From assembly GCF_001680005.1 (NCBI RefSeq), contig NC_033556.1:620001-684000 (forward strand): 64,000 nucleotides of DNA. Direction: 5' to 3'. Positions 58,915-64,000 of this stretch are shown here, one piece after another; the first letter of the stretch is position 1, and every line of letters starts with the position of its first letter. This DNA comes from Plasmodium coatneyi (Eukaryota; Apicomplexa; Aconoidasida; Haemosporida; Plasmodiidae). The translations under genes and the position numbers were made by a program. The notes below the pieces were generated by a model. That model was not told where the DNA came from. It made no database searches and saw only the letters and a list, made by a program, of their open reading frames with translations.

Positions 58915-61900
58915 GGCTAGTCCCCCTGATGGCATGCCAAAACGGTGTGGCCTTCTCCTTAAACGGAAAAATATGATTTAGGATGCTGAGAAAAACGTAA
59001 ACCTTCTTTCGTAGGGCCGTCGATACTTCCTCTCCCTTCCCGTAACTGACGAGGGATAAATGAAAGAGGTGTCTCATGTTGTGATAGCTAGCTGGGTGGT
59101 CATCCTCACGCTGGCAAATGTTGAAGGTTTGAAGAAATTTACTTGTCTTAAGAAAATAAACGCGGCCATCACCCTTAGCACGGCTAACGAGTGTGTCGAG
59201 GGAAGTCTTTTTTTTCTCCTCCTCTGTTAGTTGGTTGGACGACATGCCATATTCGTCGTTTCCTTTCCCACGGGGGGAATAATCCCCTTCCAACTCCTGA
59301 CCATCTATCAGCAAATAAAAAAAGGGGTCCTTCAAAATGTGCACAATTTTTTCCGCACGGAGGGCAAAGAGGAGGTGAAAAAATGGAACAAACTCGTTGC
59401 TGCAGAAGGACTGGAAAAGGCAGTTCAGGAGGTGCTCATTTGTGTGGTTCCCTAAATTGGCGGTAATACTAAGCAGGCACGTCTGCATGGCACTTTTGAA
59501 GGCACCGCTTTGCTGATAGGAAGGGTCGTTGTTACTTCCCGCGGATGGATCGTTCAACCTGTTCTGCAGCAGATCGGTTAAGAAGAGGTCAAAATTTGTC
59601 TCGTCGCGCGGTTCCACGTCTGATGATGCAATGGTTTCTCCTATCCCCCTGACTGTGTGTAGCCTATCAGCACGGTCCAGGTGAGTCCCACTATGCGTGT
59701 ACTTACTTCTCCCCATGTGGGCACCCCTACCAACGTCGTAGACATTCTTGCTCGTGTGATATGTCTCCCCGATTGTTGGACTGTTCTCCACCCCCTCTGC
59801 AGAGGTATCCACATTGGCGTCCTCCTTATTGTTCATACAAAAATGGAAGAAAGAATTAAACAGATTGAGAAAGTCCCGCACGTCTTCATCGCACACAATA
59901 TACTTGCCAAGAATGGTCAGCGTTTTTAAAATGCACAGTTTGGTCGATACACTGTCAATGCTATGTCTGCACAGGAAGAACAACAACCTTATAAACATCA
60001 CTCTGTGTAGGATCGAATCCTCTGGAATGTCTTCTCCCGATGGTAGTCCTTCACCTTCGTGGTGAACGTGGCCCAAACCATGTGTCCTGTTAAGTCCTGT
60101 GCGGTCCAAATGTCGGCTATATATATATTTTTTTTTTTTTTTTTTTTAAAAATGCCTTCTTAAACTGGGAAAAAAATGACTCTTCCGAGGTGAGGTACTT
60201 TAATTTATCCCTGCACACAAAGCTGTGGAGTTTTATTTTATTTTTCATTAGCCACTTGTAGCAGTAGAGAAAGATTTTTTCTTTTCTAAGCTTCCCTCGT
60301 TTGTCTGTTTTAACTGGTGTGTATAATGAATCCTTCATGGTTTTCTTCTTGGGTAGACTATGTTGGTCGTTACTTATTTCGCTAATGGCATCGCTTAGTG
60401 AGCTTTTTCCTGAGTCATCCTCCCCTTCATCTTCAAAGTAGGGGGTGGTGGGCTGCCTACTGTTGAGTAACGTTCCGTCCTCCCTCTTCGGTGGGGCGTT
60501 ACTTTCTCTTCTGGGATGGTGCCTTTTCGCTGGTTCTTCCTTCACGTGGTCAGCACGCTCGTTCCCTGGGTGGATCTCTTGTTCCGCCTCGGGATCCTCC
60601 TTCAACTGTTGTTCCTGCTGTTGCTCTTGCTGATGATGTTGTTCCCCCTTGGGTGTGCCCCTTCCCCTTATCTTCAGCGTTATGTCCAGATTCTTCACGT
60701 TAATGTCGCTGGCTTGTTCGCTCTCCTTCGCCAGCTGGACAAACTTTTCAAAAAAGAGGTCCATCCTTTGCTTTCGATTGGGTCCTTCCATATTTGCCAC
60801 GTTGGGCATGCTCTCCTGTGCGAAGTGTTCTTCCTCGGCGTCGCTGTCGACACTTCTGTCACTATCGCTCAACGTTATGGTGAAACAGAATTGCCCCTTG
60901 TTTTCTCTATCCACGTCATTTTCGCAGCTGGATCTTTTTTTTTCCTCGCGTTGGAAGGAAATTTCCTTATGAGAAGGACTGGACAATTCGTTTCCTCCTG
61001 TTCCCAGCGGCAGGTGCTCCTCTCCCCCCATTGCATAATCGGGTGTAAACTTGTGCTCCCCTTTGGGGCAGTCGTCCGGGTTAAGCATCTCTACGGGGAG
61101 ACTATCCCTCATGGTGCACACAAAGTTTTGAATAAACGGGTCATGGTGCGCTCGACTCAAGACGGGTAAGAAGTTCATTTGGGAGTGGTTGGGATGGCTG
61201 CCCGGTGTGCTCACTTCACCTGCGTTTTCCTCTTTGCAGTGATTAGGAAGGTGTTGCGAAATGGATCCCCGTTTTTCACCTGACCCGTTCAGGTAATTAT
61301 CCCCATTGGCTGCCTTAAAAAACTGGTACAGAATTTTCACAAACATGAAGAGGGCAGGACTATCACCACGACAGAGCGGCAGACAGTTTAGCCAGTCTAC
61401 CAATTCGTACTCTCGGACAGTGGACACGAAGGAGAAGTAAGCAAAGTGGAAGCTGCTGACCCGTTGTTGGAATGTGTTTGTTCTCCCTGATAGGTCTTCC
61501 CCAAATGGCAACACATGAATGTTTTTTTTTTTAATAAAAAATAGCAAACTTTTGAGAGCGAAATAGGTTAGATGTCTCCTCTTCATCAATTCCGTTTGTG
61601 GTATCATGAGCAAAAATTTAATTGAAATAATGTGCAAATTTTTCAGGAACTCATTTTGATTGCTTAACAATGTTGTGCTGTGAAAGTACGCACGGAGAAT
61701 AGTCATGGCTGCCTCTTCACTGGTACAGAGATTTTCCTCTTCGCTGAACAGACTGTTGATCGTTTTCCACAACTTTCTAAAAAGAAAATAACTTACGTAG
61801 GGCACCATGTGGTTCATTCTGTTCGCTATTTTTGATAGGTACATAATTAGGGTGAATGTGAATGGGTTGTCCAGGATGGGCCCTTTTTTCACTTCTCCAG

Positions 61901-62981
61901 GAGATTGCTTTTTTTTTTCTGTGTGACTTTGTTTTTTCGCTTGGCTCACATCTTCATCGGTGCATCTCCCCGTATGTGTCTGTGTGTCACCCGCTGGGCG
62001 GTCTTCCCGATTTGTAGGCGCAGACGTGGTTTGCTTCCCAACTGTGGGGATCTCCCTTCTTGTAATTGATCGCCCCATGGCACTGTGGTAGAGGCCTCTC
62101 ACCACGTGGTACAGAACGTCGTGTGAGAGAAAAGGAGTCCACCGTGTGAGGACGAGCAACGCCAAAGCGAATTCATCATAATTTATTTTTTTAAAAATGA
62201 CCCTCAAAATCATATTCACAAGATGATTACATCCACTAAAGTGTTGGCAAAAGAGGAGGCAAAGTTGGAGTCCATAGGTTCTGTTCAATTTGTCTTCCCC
62301 ATTCAGTAGGTTAATGACGTTTAGGGTCACGAAGTCGCTTATGAAGATGGCTTCATTTTTTCGAACCACGTAGGAATGATCCCGATGTTTCCCCTTTTGG
62401 AAGGAATAAATGGGAAAGAACAGGTTTTCAATTTTCTGTGCATTTTTGGCTAGCTGGCAGTAGACATAGTTTTTTAAACCTGCATGAGGACTCAACTTTA
62501 TCACGTCCAGAAGGAGGACAATACAGCTGTAAGCAACTGTATAGCTGTTTATATTACTCTGTTCATTTTTTAACAAAATGTGCGTGACGCTCTGCACATC
62601 GATCGACGTTAGTATTTTTTTTTCTTCCACTTGGTCAAAGTAGATTACGTGAGACAAGAGGGAGATGTATTTGAAAAAACTTGCTAAGGTAGGGTTGGTG
62701 TTTTTTAAAACGTTCTTCACGTCGAAATATGTGTTTACGTAATTCTGTTCCTCGAGGAAGAAGTAATTTGAGTAGCTCAAAAATTCATATTTGTCTTCTT
62801 CATCCATTGCGGGGGTGGTCAAGGGAGGAACATCTTGGGGACCCTCTCCCCGTTGGATATTATGCTCCTCATCGGTGATCACACCAGGGATGGGAGTTGT
62901 GACTGCCACGTTGGCCATATCTTGGGAAGCCTCTCCATCGACCCTGGAGGCACTTGCCATGGAGTCTTCTACCCCCTCCAT
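56920..62981 (-). CDS. Large unrecognised protein, frame broken at two poly(A) tracts
   Basis: I read this as one gene of about 1,950 residues. The first segment (62981-60120) starts MEGVEDSMASASRVDGE. It is helix-rich with HEAT/ARM-like character over its first 450 residues, then low complexity (Gln-rich HHQQEQQQEQQ; acidic and Ser-rich). The frame shifts at poly(A) tracts near 60127-60147 and 58891-58914, and each downstream frame is open back through the tract. The 3' end has small exons 57330-57265 and 57150-56920, in phase, with a preceding intron 57331-57435. The C-terminal 100 residues look like a folded beta-rich domain (VKLVLKNKVIREANV..., YTAHIKMGEDEWKDFTIFLTPLD). I cannot name the family. 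It could instead be two or three genes, but the frame continuity argues against that. Confidence 0.6.
58487..58507 (-). repeat. Dispersed motif of about 22 bp, coding copy
   Basis: Minus-strand core TACCTGTACAGGTCAGGTAA, differing from the intergenic copy at 17592 at one core base. In the gene it encodes YLYRSGK. Confidence 0.7.
58868..58885 (-). repeat. Dispersed motif, partial copy next to a poly(A) frame break
   Basis: Minus-strand ATGTACAGGTCAGGTAAA directly follows the poly(A) tract where the reading frame breaks. Confidence 0.65.
61275..61296 (-). repeat. Dispersed motif of about 22 bp, diverged coding copy
   Basis: Minus-strand TTACCTGAACGGGTCAGGTG, encoding YLNGSGE in the large unrecognised protein. 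Confidence 0.6.
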
Positions 62982-63309
62982 ATTGCTATTTAGAAACCAT
63001 TAGGGGGGAAACCTGTAACGTTTAACTTTTTCCCCTGTGCATTTCCCCCTATGGACGAGGACCTTTCCCCCCCTAAAAGTGTAAACCCTCCAGAGGGAAG
63101 AAAACCTCCCCCTTGGTAGGAAGGAACTCACACGAATGCGAGTTGCGTGCCGCACAAAGGGAGAAGAGGTCCCTTCCTTTTCTCCACGGGCGACGCTGCC
63201 TCTATGATGCCTTGGCCCGGCTCCCACATGAGGGGTTTCTTCCCCGCGATGCGGACGATGCGGACAAAGCAGGAGAGAGGGAACTCCACTTCCACGTATC
63301 GAGCATATC

Positions 63310-63344
<35 letters not shown>

Positions 63345-64000
63345 CCTTGGTACTATGCTCTCCCTACGTGGATGCACATGGAAAATGTACCTAGAGCTGG
63401 CACATGGGGAGAAAAAAATATTCTATTGGAGAGACCTCACCGCGCCGTTGCGCCCTCTTCATCCTTTGTGTACTGTGCATTGGGGAACCCATGGGTCGTT
63501 CGCTCTGCCCGTTTCGGCGAAAAAGCGACGGTCACCGGAGCAGCGTTCACCTGAGTGTAAACTGCCCACCTGGCTGGTGGGCTTGCCCCAAGTTGGGCGC
63601 CGTTACCATGACCGAAAAATAAATGAGCGGCCTTTTTGCCCGGCAGCCGGCTCGCCCCCACCCCCCCGCAGCGGAAATGCACAAAAGGGCCTACAGCGAA
63701 TCGGGGGCCCTGTCGAAGATAGCGCAGAGTGAGAAGCGGAGGGGAAAAAAAAAAGGAAAATAAAAAACCAACATGGGAGAAGAATGAGACAAAACGGAGA
63801 TTAATCCAGCACACGCAACTGCATCTGGCCGCTCTGCTTCCTCCCTATGCATCGAAATATGGGCCTTGTTGTTCACGCAAGCTGGATAGATCAGAAAAAT
63901 AAATAGATAAAATGGCTTAGCTGAACCCTTGCCAATATGCATCCCCTTGGGGAAGAGGGCCAGGAGAGGGGGTCCCCCAACTAGCAGCACCACCCAAATG
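62982..64000. other. Right-edge region, no supportable gene
   Basis: GC-moderate sequence with poly(A) of about 28 at 63313-63340. Two short protein-like frames, at 63128-63313 (-) and 63678-63763 (+, MHKRAYSESGALSKIA), might be exons of genes extending past the edge. Neither has clear splice sites or a recognisable family. Confidence 0.4.

Noticed and set aside
63128..63313. Minus-strand 61-codon frame at the right edge as a gene
   Set aside because: Protein-like in parts, but other frames over the same bases look equally plausible and there is no splice or family evidence.

Overview
The window is nuclear DNA of a malaria parasite. It matches Plasmodium knowlesi or a close simian relative such as P. 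coatneyi, because it carries SICAvar and KIR (pir) surface-antigen genes inside a chromosome, next to interstitial telomere-like repeats. It also shows intron-rich genes and long poly(A)/poly(T) tracts throughout.

Left core (1-22 kb) is compact, GC-moderate housekeeping sequence. On the minus strand are the first exon of a proteasome alpha subunit (runs off the left edge), a five-exon COQ10 gene, Rab18, and an unrecognised multi-pass membrane protein. Then come a plus-strand DDX20/Gemin3-like DEAD-box helicase, a minus-strand YEATS (GAS41-type) gene, a plus-strand secretory or apicoplast-type protein, and the V-ATPase a subunit on the plus strand.

The variable island (about 22-54.3 kb) is AT-rich and repeat-rich. 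In order it holds C-rich SICAvar-associated repeats; an eight-exon SICAvar (+); two KIR genes (-); a decayed and an intact copy of a two-TM putative exported protein (+); a two-domain KIR with a nonsense codon in its tail (-); a normal KIR (-); and a KIR whose third exon resembles the host protein AHNAK (-). Next is a 1.1-kb block of telomere-like repeats in a G-rich-then-C-rich (fusion-like) arrangement, an intact two-domain KIR (+), and a relic of a SICAvar 3' flank. KIR genes are transcribed away from the telomere-like block on both sides.

Right core (54.4-64 kb) has a dual-specificity phosphatase (-) and a large unrecognised protein (-) whose frame is broken at two poly(A) tracts. The last kilobase has no gene I can support.

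The most notable observations are the AHNAK-like exon in a KIR gene, a GC-rich acidic insert in another KIR, the inverted interstitial telomere block, and a dispersed motif of about 22 bp that recurs in unrelated contexts. All exon structures were read by eye from splice sites and frame continuity. Family names come from remembered protein motifs, not from a search.
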